Below are positions 43,949 to 52,955 of a stretch of 64,000 nt of DNA, in pieces (within the stretch, counting starts at the first letter, position 1; each line of letters starts with the position of its first letter). The stretch is from Ceratothoa steindachneri. Lineage: Eukaryota; Arthropoda; Malacostraca; Isopoda; Cymothoidae. The stretch lies in contig OZ018337.1 in the NCBI GenBank assembly GCA_963969495.1, positions 80,214,648-80,278,647 on the forward strand. Direction: 5' to 3'. The translations under genes and the position numbers were made by a program. The notes beneath the pieces were generated by a model that was not told the origin of the DNA, did no database searches, and was given only the letters and a program-made list of their open reading frames with translations.

Positions 43949-44574
43949 CAGTCGACCCTCGGCTATTCGCTGTTCGTCATCCGACCCTTTAACTATTCGC
44001 GGGAATTTTTTTTTTTGGGGGGGTCCTTAAAATTCAAAATTTGCGCCATTTCCAGACATCCGCGGAAACCTACGTACATAGTCGTAAAACGTAAGTGTTA
44101 CGGCTGAGTCGGGACGATTCCAGCCAATCAGCGTTCAGATCTCACTCGCTCGACTACAGTATGTACAGTATATGTACCGATTTTCCGCGCTCCATTCAGT
44201 ACGCTTGTCTGAGGATAATTAGAATCTCCTCAGCATCCCTGTGCAGTTATATCATCACCATTGTCATCGTCCTCATTGAAGTGCACAGGCAACATCATCT
44301 ACAATCATCAGTCATCAATCATCATTCTTCAATCAAAACAAAACTATCTCCAGTTGAGTAAACATTATACAATAAAATAATTTAATGTGTTTTGATACTT
44401 TTTTCGTACTGTATGTGTATGAACATGACAAAACATAACTTCTTGAATTAACATGGGGAGTGAATTGCGATGTTTGGGAAGGGTGGGGGTGTTTTAGGGG
44501 TAGCGTCAACTATCCGCAGTTTTTCAATATTCGCGGCGGTTCGTGGTCCCTATTCCTCGCGAATATGGGGGACG
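43949..44574. mobile_element. pogo/Tigger-like MITE
   Basis: It starts CAGTCGACCCTCGGCTATTC and ends with the complement of CGTCGTCCCCCATATTCGCG. Both ends repeat TATTCGCGG-type boxes (44000 and 44510-44560), as in pogo/Tigger families that begin CAGTCGRCCCTC. The flanks are TA-rich, and the TSD is taken as TA. No transposase frame is present. Confidence 0.7.
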
Positions 44575-44576
44575 AC

Positions 44577-44578
<2 letters not shown>

Positions 44579-44609
<31 letters not shown>
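44579..44609. repeat. (TA)n microsatellite
   Basis: It lies between the pogo MITE and the Tc1 derivative. Confidence 0.97.
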
Positions 44610-44611
<2 letters not shown>

Positions 44612-45133
44612 GTTCGACAAAAGTTTAGGCCGGGTGCGTGTCAGACAAGTTGCAGCATGATAAAAGTGTCATAAAATATTAATCTGACCCTTAATACTTT
44701 GTTGGGTATCCTTTGCGTATCTTGACATCCATCAGGCGTCGTGGCATGGAAATAGCAAGATCATGTAGCTTATGGGTAGGTATAGCATCCCAATAAGCCC
44801 TAATTTCCTTCTCCAGCATGAGGAGAGTGCTGATGTCCTTCCCTTGTAACTGCCTCGCTTTCCCCATAATAAGGCCACAAACACTCCCCAAACTACAAAA
44901 AAACAACCACAAAATTGCGTCGGTCAGGAGATCACAACAGCATAGTCCCCTCACTAACGCAGACAAGCCAACACTGAGCACGTGCTGGCAAGTTGAGCGG
45001 GGAAACTAAGGGATGTAGGGACGTCATGCAGCCGGCCCAAACTCTGACTAAATTAATTCACCCTCATCTATACCATTTTTTTTTAAACATAAGTTTAGTC
45101 CACCCCACTCACCCGGCTTAAACTTTTGTCGAG

Positions 45134-45137
<4 letters not shown>
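44609..45137 (-). mobile_element. Tc1-like internal deletion derivative, about 530 bp
   Basis: The left end reads TGTTCGACAAAAGTTTAGGC and the right end is the complement of TGCTCGACAAAAGTTTAAGC, each followed by CGGGTG. Both ends sit in (TA)n, which supplies the TA target. Inside is only a fused start and end of a Tc1-type transposase. Confidence 0.88.
44691..44867 (-). CDS. 58-residue fused Tc1 transposase remnant
   Basis: An intact ATG-to-stop frame. It starts MGKARQL, like the first residues of Tc1-type transposases, and passes after a short linker into WDAIPTHKLHDLAISMPRRL and ends VKIRKGYPTKY, the C-terminal end of such proteins. Helix-turn-helix and DDE parts are all missing. The deletion kept the frame. 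A function is not implied; it could also be chance that it remained open. Confidence 0.7.
   Translation of the reverse strand: MGKARQLQGKDISTLLMLEKEIRAYWDAIPTHKLHDLAISMPRRLMDVKIRKGYPTKY

Positions 45138-45207
<70 letters not shown>
45136..45207. repeat. (TA)n microsatellite
   Basis: It abuts the right end of the Tc1 derivative. Confidence 0.97.
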
Positions 45208-45210
<3 letters not shown>

Positions 45211-45507
45211 GATACAGTTCTTAAATAGAGGTAAATCTCAAAAATAGTTATTAAATTCAGTATTAAACCTTAGCTGACGTCCAAAAACTACAATAAATCA
45301 CAATTCATAATTTTCTGATGTAGGGGGAAAATGCAGATCTGAGAGTGTTCGTGCTCACTCCTATGTGAATTACTGTTATTTATTTATTCTCAATGCTATC
45401 TATTATACCCCTCATTAATCATCAATGCCCTTTTCTCAGACTACTCAAATGGAGTAATTCAGGTTCCCCCGTTTGCCCCCCAAAATATTATACTGGATCC
45501 ACCACTG

Positions 45508-45558
45508 ATAGCAGGTAAAAAAGTAGGGTTCAGAGTGATAAGAGGTGTGTGAACCAAG
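45508..45558 (+). pseudogene. RTE-like LINE RT, right part
   Basis: It reads AGKKVGFRVIRGV and then TKY, continuing the frame broken at 40684 (expected consensus: G-E-E-Q-x-G-F-R-x-G-R-G-C). It is cut again by the solo LTR at 45560. Confidence 0.6.
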
Positions 45559-45559
45559 T

Positions 45560-45744
45560 ATAGCGTACGAGAAGTGCAGGCGAGCGGCTTAAAAGCTTCG
45601 TTTGATTGAGTCTTTTTTGAGACTCAGGATGGCCGAGTGGATTTGCCGCTGGCTAACAGTGGTCCAGCGACGCGGGAAGCTGTTCGCAACTTGCCTACGC
45701 TATTATTTTTTCTTTGCCCCTTTTCCTACTCCCCTCTATCTACA
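45560..45744 (+). repeat. Solo LTR of the TRIM family, TSD CAAGT
   Basis: The copy runs from ATAGCGTACGAGAAGTGCAG to CCCCTCTATCTACA with an intact A box. CAAGT flanks it on both sides (45555-45559 and 45745-45749), a 5-bp TSD that matches the length seen at 26999-27475. Confidence 0.85.
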
Positions 45745-45838
45745 CAAGTATTTGCGCCGAGATAACTTGCTGAAAAAAACAACAAAAGATAAGAGATAAA
45801 CAAAGATGAACAAAATCACCGGTGAGCTTTAGTGATCT

Positions 45839-45965
45839 TAAAGATCAAGATCAGATCACCAAAAAAGTGATGTTATAGATCAAGATCAGATCACCAAAAA
45901 TGTGATTTTGAAGATCCATATCAAGCTCATGATTTTGAAGATCACTTTTCAAAATCACCTTTTAA
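45839..45965 (+). repeat. Short imperfect repeats GATCAAGATCAGATCACC
   Basis: The unit GATCAAGATCAGATCACC followed by AAAAANGTGAT occurs twice, and decayed units follow. They may be subterminal transposase sites of an unseen element. Confidence 0.6.
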
Positions 45966-46199
45966 GATCACTTCTATATGAATTGAAAAAAAAATTATAC
46001 TCTTGGAGATAAATAAAAAAAATGATTTGTTAATCACTCCTAATACTCCACTGAGGGCTGAGACAACACAAGCATCGCATCCTAATCATGTTCTTTGTAC
46101 TAAATTAGATTTAGTTGATGAAAATGATCTATTTAATATAAATAGTTCAAGTTCAAAGGGGTCAGAATACAAGATGTATTAATTAGCCTTACTCTCATT

Positions 46200-46960
46200 C
46201 TAATCAACCTAAACATTTTTTTTTTCCAGTGAGAATAATAGATAGGTGGATTAGTCTTCCTGAATCAGGGTCAATTCTCCCTACTAAAACACTTGTAATT
46301 CCTGGTTTACGTAATCCACGATGAAGGCCATGAGCTGCGTCTGGTCCTGTGGTCTGTAGTTGATTCTTCAGTCGGGCGAATGATTGCTGTACTTGCCTGC
46401 CACCACATTGGACTAGACCTCCTGGACCCATGCCTGTAACCTACGCTGCATATCCTTTGGAAACTCCTGCTTTTGGACAGAGTATGCGTTTAATGAGCTG
46501 TATGCCAGTGTCTATGGTCTTCCCTTTCCTGTTAATACGTAGCTGTGATGGGGGATTTGTAATAGATGCGAAAACCGGTTCTTAAAAGTATGAATCTTGG
46601 CGCGATTAATTAGTCCTAGAACTGAAATAAGGTGATCACTGGGCATATTTCCTCTTGGTTCCTTCTCTCGAATGCATGATCCTAAATGTGACTGCTCAGT
46701 TTGATCACCTTGTCGTACCTGGTGGGACAACAGGTCTGTGCTTCAGGCGGTCCTGGATGTCACGGACGTTGAGGGAATGGGACTGGATTATCATTGGCGC
46801 TGAGGATCTTAGGGTTGTCACCAGAGGTTGACGTGGAGCCCAAAGCTATCACTTGTGGCCTTAAGAAAATCGGTGAAAGTAATAGGAAGGTTTCAAGCAA
46901 ATGCTCACAAACAGCGTATTTACACAATTTGCACATCACCATAAAAGTGTTCACTGTCAA
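46200..46960 (-). pseudogene. Unidentified decayed coding region (minus strand)
   Basis: Read leftwards, frames change but remain protein-like: STSGDNPKILSANDNPVPFP, MIIQSHSLNVRDIQDRLKHR, then IPHHSYVLTGKGR, and SLNAYSVQKQEFPKDMQRRL, QAWVQEV, NYRPQDQTQLMAFIVDYVNQ. Only two stops fall in the last 70 codons. I do not recognise the family. A retroelement gag or an integrated nucleocapsid-like gene are possible. It lies just upstream of the 47190 exon but on the other strand. Confidence 0.4.
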
Positions 46961-47189
46961 CCTTTACCAAAGCAATGCTACAACTTTTGTACCTAATTTA
47001 ACATATTTTGGTGTTAAAATGAGTTATTTATAGATTTATTCATGTGTGGCAAATTGTATTTCAGAATCTGTGTCATTTTTTTTTGTAATTGTCTCTTACA
47101 TCCTTTTGGCATAACATACCCATCACATCAAAGAAATTCTAATATCTTTTACAACATAGGATAAAATAAATTTTATTTCTTTGTTTCAG

Positions 47190-47839
47190 ATTTGAATAAC
47201 TCCGAAAAATATTTGATTTCAAACCAAGAAGAGGTGGAAAATAGTGTTAATACCAGGAATAACTTCAATTCCCAAGATTTGGCATTGATTGAAGAACTTC
47301 CCCCAAATCCTCTAAAAGGTTATCATAGGAAAAGCCGGAATCGATATTGGGACTCATTCCATCGATTAAGAAAGAAAAATTCGAATTTACATCGTGTTTC
47401 GACCCCCAAAGTAAAAGGGAAATTTAAAAAGATCTATCGTAATTTTCCATTAAATCACGCGAGAAGAAAAAATATCGGAAAATCTGCATTAAAAATGAAG
47501 TATTCAAATAGGAATTCAAGGAGACCATCATCAACACGAAAGAAAAAATATTCCTTATCCACGAAATTATTTGACAAATATATTAAATATGGCCCAGACT
47601 GGCCAAGGAGTGACAACTACAATTTACCAACATCTTTCGAAAATGTGGAATACAAAAACAAGGGTAAACTTAATAAAAGAAACAGTAAAAAGCATTCTAA
47701 AAAATATCATTGTCGCTGCCAGAGAAAAAGAAAGAAAAAAGCCTTTTCTATGGTTGTTAATGCGGTGAGAGAATATTTTAGGAATCTATATAGAGCAGTA
47801 ATAAGGAGATTCTTTTGGAAGAAAAAAAATCAGAACTAG
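47190..47839 (+). CDS. Putative terminal exon of a host gene, very basic protein
   Basis: A frame of 216 codons without a stop follows a good splice acceptor (TTTTATTTCTTTGTTTCAG, ending 47189). The exon would start in phase 1 and end at the TAG at 47837-47839. The first 40 residues are Asn/Glu-rich (NQEEVENSVNTRNNFN). The remainder is strongly basic, with about 59 Lys/Arg in 215 residues, including KKHSKKYHCRCQRKRKKK and RRFFWKKKNQN. Only two cysteines occur, both in CRC. There is no TE domain. Such composition fits a nucleic-acid-binding or secreted cationic protein, but no family is recognised. The upstream exon is not identified in the window. Confidence 0.5.
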
Positions 47840-48162
47840 TTTAGTGTTTCTTGCGTTGCACTGCAATTGTAGCTATTACAATTTCTAACTCCAACATCCG
47901 CTTAGATAGGTCGTTTCAGCTTATTAAATTTCAACGATTAAAATATCACCCTACTAGTTTTGTAATATCATCTTCAGACTATTGTTGTATTTTCCGGGAG
48001 CGAGGCTTTAAGCACTTGGAAGCGTTAACACGTCACGCTATGGCGCATGCGTTAATCCAATCCCAATATAAGTTAACTTAAATTTTGTGGCCAACTAAAA
48101 CTTGGGAAAGATAAAGGAATATTTGTGACATGCCTGGGAACAAATCAGGGTAAATATGTAGA

Positions 48163-48549
48163 TTAGCGACTCGGTCGAAAAAGTGTTTTTGGGGTCAATA
48201 ATTTCGTTCGCCCCGACCGGAATATTCATGCGCGTTTGAGTCGTCTGACGTCAGACCCCCCCCCCTCCCACCCATTATAATTCGCAAAACGATTAAAGGC
48301 GCTGACATGATTTGGTTAAATCATTCACCTCTGTAAACGTTAGCACATTAGTCTATAAGCAATTAGGATTATATACTGGGGGCTGTGCCCCCCAGACCCC
48401 CCAAATTTAATGAAACTCAGGATCGTCGTGGTGTGGTCCCTCCAATTGTGTTTACCCCCACACGAGCCGTCCCCTTAAATGTACTCCAAAAACATGAATC
48501 ATTTTGGAACACGGACGAAAATAGTACGTCCCATCGTTCGAGTCGCTAA
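48163..48549. mobile_element. MITE with TTAGCGACTCG ends
   Basis: The left end TTAGCGACTCGGTCGA and the complement of the right end TTAGCGACTCGAACGA agree in 14 of 16 bases. The inside has GGGGGCTGTGCCCCCC and a poly-C run but no frame. The 387-bp size fits a MITE; the TSD is unclear. Confidence 0.7.
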
Positions 48550-49180
48550 GTCTAATATCTAAGTCTATCAGGTAAAATGTTTATGCCATCTGTACGATAG
48601 CAGTAAGGTCTTAAATTCACTTTATGCTTACACATGTTTAAGACATAAACATAACATAACATAATTTCACGGATGACAAAAGCCACAAGGGCCTATCAAA
48701 GGTCATCCGTATCCATCAAATTTTTATTCCACTTCATGTAAAAAATGTAACCTGGAAAGTGTACAGAAACAATTTAATAAATATTTTACTAATTTTAGGG
48801 ATAATTGAATAAATATTATTAAAATTTGAAGAAATTCTGTTTAATCTGCGATCTACAAACAGAATGTTACACACAAAATTGATATATACTACAAATTCGC
48901 CGTATTTGATGACAGAATTTTTCAATAAATAAAATTTGGATGGAATTGGGACGTTTCTTGTAGTACACCTCTCATTTTGTTTAAAAAAAAAGGGCGTATA
49001 TACTTTTGCGTTGAGCCAAGATCGTTCGATAGACAGAGTGCTGTTATTCCAAGAGTTGAATAAATGCTCTTGTCAATGCTTCATGGCGAATAATTTCGGA
49101 AGATTCTTTCACCCTCATATTGACTATTTTGAATTAAGGTGTAAAAATATTTTTTTGTAGATACATTAGTCTCCCGAATA

Positions 49181-49571
49181 TGCAGGAGGTCCTAAAAGTT
49201 AATGCCCAGTGGAAAAAAGTTTAAGTAAAGTTTTAATAAAAGTCAAAGTTTTATATACGATATTGCAGTTTCTTATACAGTAAATGCCGGAAATGCCTCC
49301 TAATGAAGGCCTGAAAACAAATTTTGACACGTCGCTGTATATTATCGAACACATTCTGGAGGGTGGCCGGAGTCATATGTTGGGTGTGGTGGGTAATTGC
49401 TGTTTTCAACTCTTCCACATTATGCAGATTGTTTTCATACAACTGCCCCTTCAGTGTACCCCAGAAATAAAAATCCAGGGGTGTGAGGACGGAAACGTAG
49501 CAGGCCAGATTCTGAAGAAAGATTATGCAATCAGCAAGGAAGTCTTTTAAAAACTGTAGTGATTGATGCAA
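49181..49571 (-). pseudogene. mariner-like transposase C-terminal fragment
   Basis: The frame reads LTPLDFYFWGTLKGQLYENN, LHNVEELKTAITHHTQHMTP and FRHLL, the end of a mariner/Tc1-superfamily transposase just past the third catalytic Asp (SVLTPLD where SPDLTPLD is usual, so that Asp is lost). A possible terminal repeat CAGGAGGTCCTAAAAGTTAA lies at 49182. The other end was not found. Confidence 0.75.
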
Positions 49572-49816
49572 TTTATAATTAAAGAAACAAACAAATACAG
49601 CGATGATTTAGGATGAGCAAAATATATATATTTTTTTTTTATCTAACAACTATAAATTTTAAATGCTGCTAAAACATATTTTAACTCTTCTTAATTCAAA
49701 TAATTTAAATTGGTACCGGTTTAGTATGTGATCTTCAGCCTGAATTTTTGAGTGCGTGCTCTTCATTTCGAAAATATGGAAAAATAAAAAAGATCAGTTT
49801 TAAAGGTTTCTTTATG

Positions 49817-49955
49817 ATGGATTAAGAAGGGTGTGACCGAATTCCATTATGGAAAGATGGATTACGATGGATGTGATCATAAATTATTTTGGAAAAAATG
49901 AGTTTATGATAGATGTGACTAGATATCAATTTAGAAAGAGGAGTTAAGAAGGGTT
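49817..49955. repeat. Degenerate 40-41-bp tandem repeat, 3.4 units
   Basis: Units start at 49817, 49857, 49898 and 49939 with ATGGATTAAGAAGGGTGTGA-like text. Identity between units is about 65-75%. Confidence 0.7.
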
Positions 49956-50039
49956 TGCGCAGGGAGAGCAATGTATTTACAAAAAAATATTCTTATCCCT
50001 TAATTCAAAATAGTCATTGACAGCGAGGAGAATGAGAAT

Positions 50040-51622
50040 ACTAATGATATTTTTTAAATAAATTTCGTCATAAAATTCGCTAAACCGAAGAACCTCTGAA
50101 ATTCATGCGTTGTACTGGGGCCGTGGATATCCCCTACATGTGGCCATATTAATATCAGCTGTGTATATACCGTGTGAATCCTCTTTGGGGCTCCCAAAAT
50201 AGATTGAATTTTCAACGAATGGAAGTTTGTAAGATTAATTTGCAATCCGTGTTATTTCAATAGAGCAAAGAATTGGTATAGGTGCTTTATGTGTTGTTCG
50301 TTTTCACTTCCTAATAACAGTTTGTTAACATAAGCAAAACCGAACTCCAAATTTCCTCAGATATGCCTGATATTGTATTGAAATGATTGCGAACTGCTGC
50401 TCATACTTTGTGAAAAGACAGCCATTCAAATAATTTGAGCGTGTCCATATAGCCTTTATTTTTGTATGGGTGAATACACTGTAGCGGTTGGCCGGACAAA
50501 AGAAAAAAACGGGCTACTTATAAACTCGGTTTGAGCGTAGGTTTTTTTTTTTAAACTACGGGATGGTTTAGTCGTTAAGGCACCTGTCCGATTTAGATCT
50601 CAGCGTTGTAGTCAGTAGTTTGATCCTCGTCACGTCCGTGTTCCCAAATTATTTTTCTCGTAAAGTCCTCTTTTCTCGGACATTATAACTGGTGACCTTC
50701 TGATAGATGGAACTCTACAAACAGCGAAAGAAAACTCCGTTCTAGAATAGGTACTGTTGTAGCCGTTGGCGGGACGAAAAAAAACCAGAGACTTTGGGCT
50801 CAATTTGAAGGTAACTTTTTTTAACCTACAGAATGGCTTAGGTGGTAAAGTACCTGCCCAATTTTCATTTCAGCGACGTCCCTCAAGTTTTTTTTTTCTT
50901 TCTAACGTCCACTATTCTTGCGCATTCTACCTCGTTTGGGATCTGAGAAAATGCGTCCCACAAGTTCGCCTTTTAAAATATATTGCACTCTGGCAAGTTG
51001 GCTGTGAAATCTGTTAACTAGAGCAAGAGATTATTGTCCTTGACCTTGATAGTGTTGAGTAACAGATAATCTCAGGTGACCCTGTAACTCTGGTTAAACT
51101 TTTAAATTAAATGGTTGGATGAATCATAAGGGGACTTACTAGAACTATTATTGTTGTCTACTAACAGATTTTGCATTATTTCGCGTGCTACGTTAAATAA
51201 TGTAGGTGAAAATAAGCGAGGTTTACAAGCGACTGAAGGACCGTGTGTAATAATTTGTGTGAATGTGAGTGGGAAAACTTGCGAGTTTTCGCACTACTGA
51301 CACGATTGCTATAATACTCGATCTATAAAGAGCATTATATTTGGTAAGATGATGATTAATATGGTGAATGGTTAGAAATTGATAATAAAATGGATTAATG
51401 CACTTCGCTTTTAACTACGGCTCATATTATTATTTTGATATCCCCATCTATTAATTGCGCATGCTTCAAACCTAAAATGTTATGGTGAGATAAGAAATCT
51501 GCACCTAACATAGGACTCTACACGCAAATTAGGAATTTCCAAGAAAAAATTAATTTCTAAACAAACGAAAGGTCCTAATACTTGTGTATCTAGCTGTTTA
51601 GAGAGGAATTTGTGTTTCTTCC
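50040..51622 (-). pseudogene. Ty3/gypsy pol (protease end to RT), outermost nest level
   Basis: Read leftwards from the hAT boundary: LSKQLDTQVLGPFVCLEINF, then (in shifted frame) MLGADFLSHHNILGLKHAQL (51500-51440), the end of a retropepsin domain. HGPSVACKPRLFSPTLFNVA (about 51230) opens the RT. After a TRIM insertion (50480-50931) FGFAYVNKLLLGSENEQHIK (about 50330) is the YxDD region, changed to YVNK. HVGDIHGPSTTHEFQRFFGL (50120) is the connection. Its protease start lies on the far side of the hAT, at 61202-61260 (SVISVVPATNSDLKR). Confidence 0.75.
50480..50931 (+). mobile_element. Second miniature LTR element (TRIM-like) with tRNA-like LTR
   Basis: LTR-like units start TGTAGCGGTTGGCCGGACAA (50480) and TGTAGCCGTTGGCGGGACGA (50758). 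The first ends near 50688 and is followed by TGGTGACC (50690), a known type of gypsy primer-binding site. Only about 68 bases lie between PBS and the second unit. In the first unit GGATGGTTTAGTCGTTAAGG (A-box-like), CTGTCC...CAG and AGTTTGATCCTCG (B-box-like) form a tRNA-like segment; in the second unit the B-box part is deleted. Clear TSDs were not found. It lies inside the gypsy RT. Confidence 0.5.
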
Positions 51623-52005
51623 TGCTGAAGCAGAGGTGGGCACTAAATACATTTAAAGTATTCAAATACTAAATATTAAATACATGAGAAAAATGTATTT
51701 AGATACTAAATACATTTCAAAAATATATTTAGTATTTAAATACTAAATACATTAAATGTATTTAGATACATTTTTAAATGCATTTCAAATGCATGATATA
51801 TAATGACAATCGATAAGGACCATTGGTATCACAACCAAAAAATATCCATTAAAATGAGATTGTATATTATAATTACTAATGTAGGATTTGATGACAATTG
51901 GACTTAGGTACTACAAAGAAAATAGAAAGTTCCATATAATGAAATTTCAGTTAGCTATTTATTACAGCATTACATTTATATAATATGAGTTGCTGAAATG
52001 TTTTG

Positions 52006-52806
52006 TCAGATAAAGAACTCCGTTTTGGGGATAAGGTCAATCCTCCTAAAGAGAAGAGCCGTTCCACAGGAGCTGACTCGGAAGGGTGTCGTTGTATTTA
52101 ATAAATAACTTTTATTTATGTTTAGATATCTATCTAAACTTTGAAGTATTTTATTTGGATCCTGAAGGTAACTGAACAATTCTAAATCTGCGATTGATCT
52201 TGTTTGAGTGGGTTTTGTAAATCCAAAATAATCGCCATTGTCCGATACACCATTGTATGATTCAGCTTCGGGTCCCTCTGCTAAATTCTCAATCAATTGA
52301 ATCATAATATTTTTAGCAGAGTCTTGGTGGCTTGAACTGTCTCATGAAATACTAGTATCTAACCAGCGGAATTTGAAGAATGGATGGCTTGTTGATGCAA
52401 CAATGGCATCTGTAACGTTGGCCTTATTTGCCAAGGTCAAATAAGATTGGTAGCGCTTTCCAAAGCCCTTAGTGACTGCGCTTAGAAGAGGTTGGCAAAA
52501 ATTCAGAGAACGTGACTGAAGGCTCTTCAGCTTTTTCTCCACAGTGAGCGAGGTAGGGGGCAATTCTCCACAAAACAGTTTTGTTCTCCCTGTAGACGAT
52601 CAATTACCACTACAATAGGAGCCAAAACGGAGACATACTCCCCAAGAAATTCAATTTCGTGACTTCTAAGCACTGGAAGTTCAAGGGACATCATGGGTTG
52701 ATGTAATTTGTCCTTGTGTTCTAAAAGTAATGACAATGCATCAAGGCACCTTGTAACGCTATATCTTTGCAAACACTGGCCTCAGTCGAGTGAAGCATAG
52801 TGTTAT
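52006..52806 (-). pseudogene. hAT transposase, C-terminal part
   Basis: Frames read LDALSLLLEHKDKLHQPMMS, LPVLRSHEIEFLGEYVSVLA, PIVVVIDRLQGEQNCF, then LKSLQSRSLNFCQPLLSAVT and the dimerisation region ELFSYLQDPNKILQSLDRYL ... RIDLIPKTEFF. It is the continuation of 58660-60890 beyond the inserted gypsy. Confidence 0.8.
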
Positions 52807-52955
52807 ACGTTGTAAGAATAGTCAGTGGTTATCTAGGTCGAGAAACCAATCACGAATAGGTCAGTGCCCATATTTAGGTAGGCCAAATCTCTAGAAGGCA
52901 TACTTCTTACCGCAAAGGAAATTAGTTGGTTGACTACTTCCTACCAAGAGCAAAT

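Larger units (their letters stand above)
40685..45507. mobile_element. Composite hAT insertion inside an RTE LINE
   Basis: The left end CAGGCATGGATCCAGGGGG and right end (complement CAGTGGTGGATCCAGTAT) agree in 12 of 15 outer bases. The flanks ATAGGGGG (40677-40684) and ATAGCAGG (45508-45515) agree in 6 of 8, as expected of an old 8-bp TSD. Joining the flanks restores the LINE frame (RRITELLI then AGKKVGFRVIRGV). The 4.8 kb between hold other elements: solo LTR, PLE pair, mariner, pogo MITE and Tc1 derivative. The hAT itself was probably a short MITE. Confidence 0.65.
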
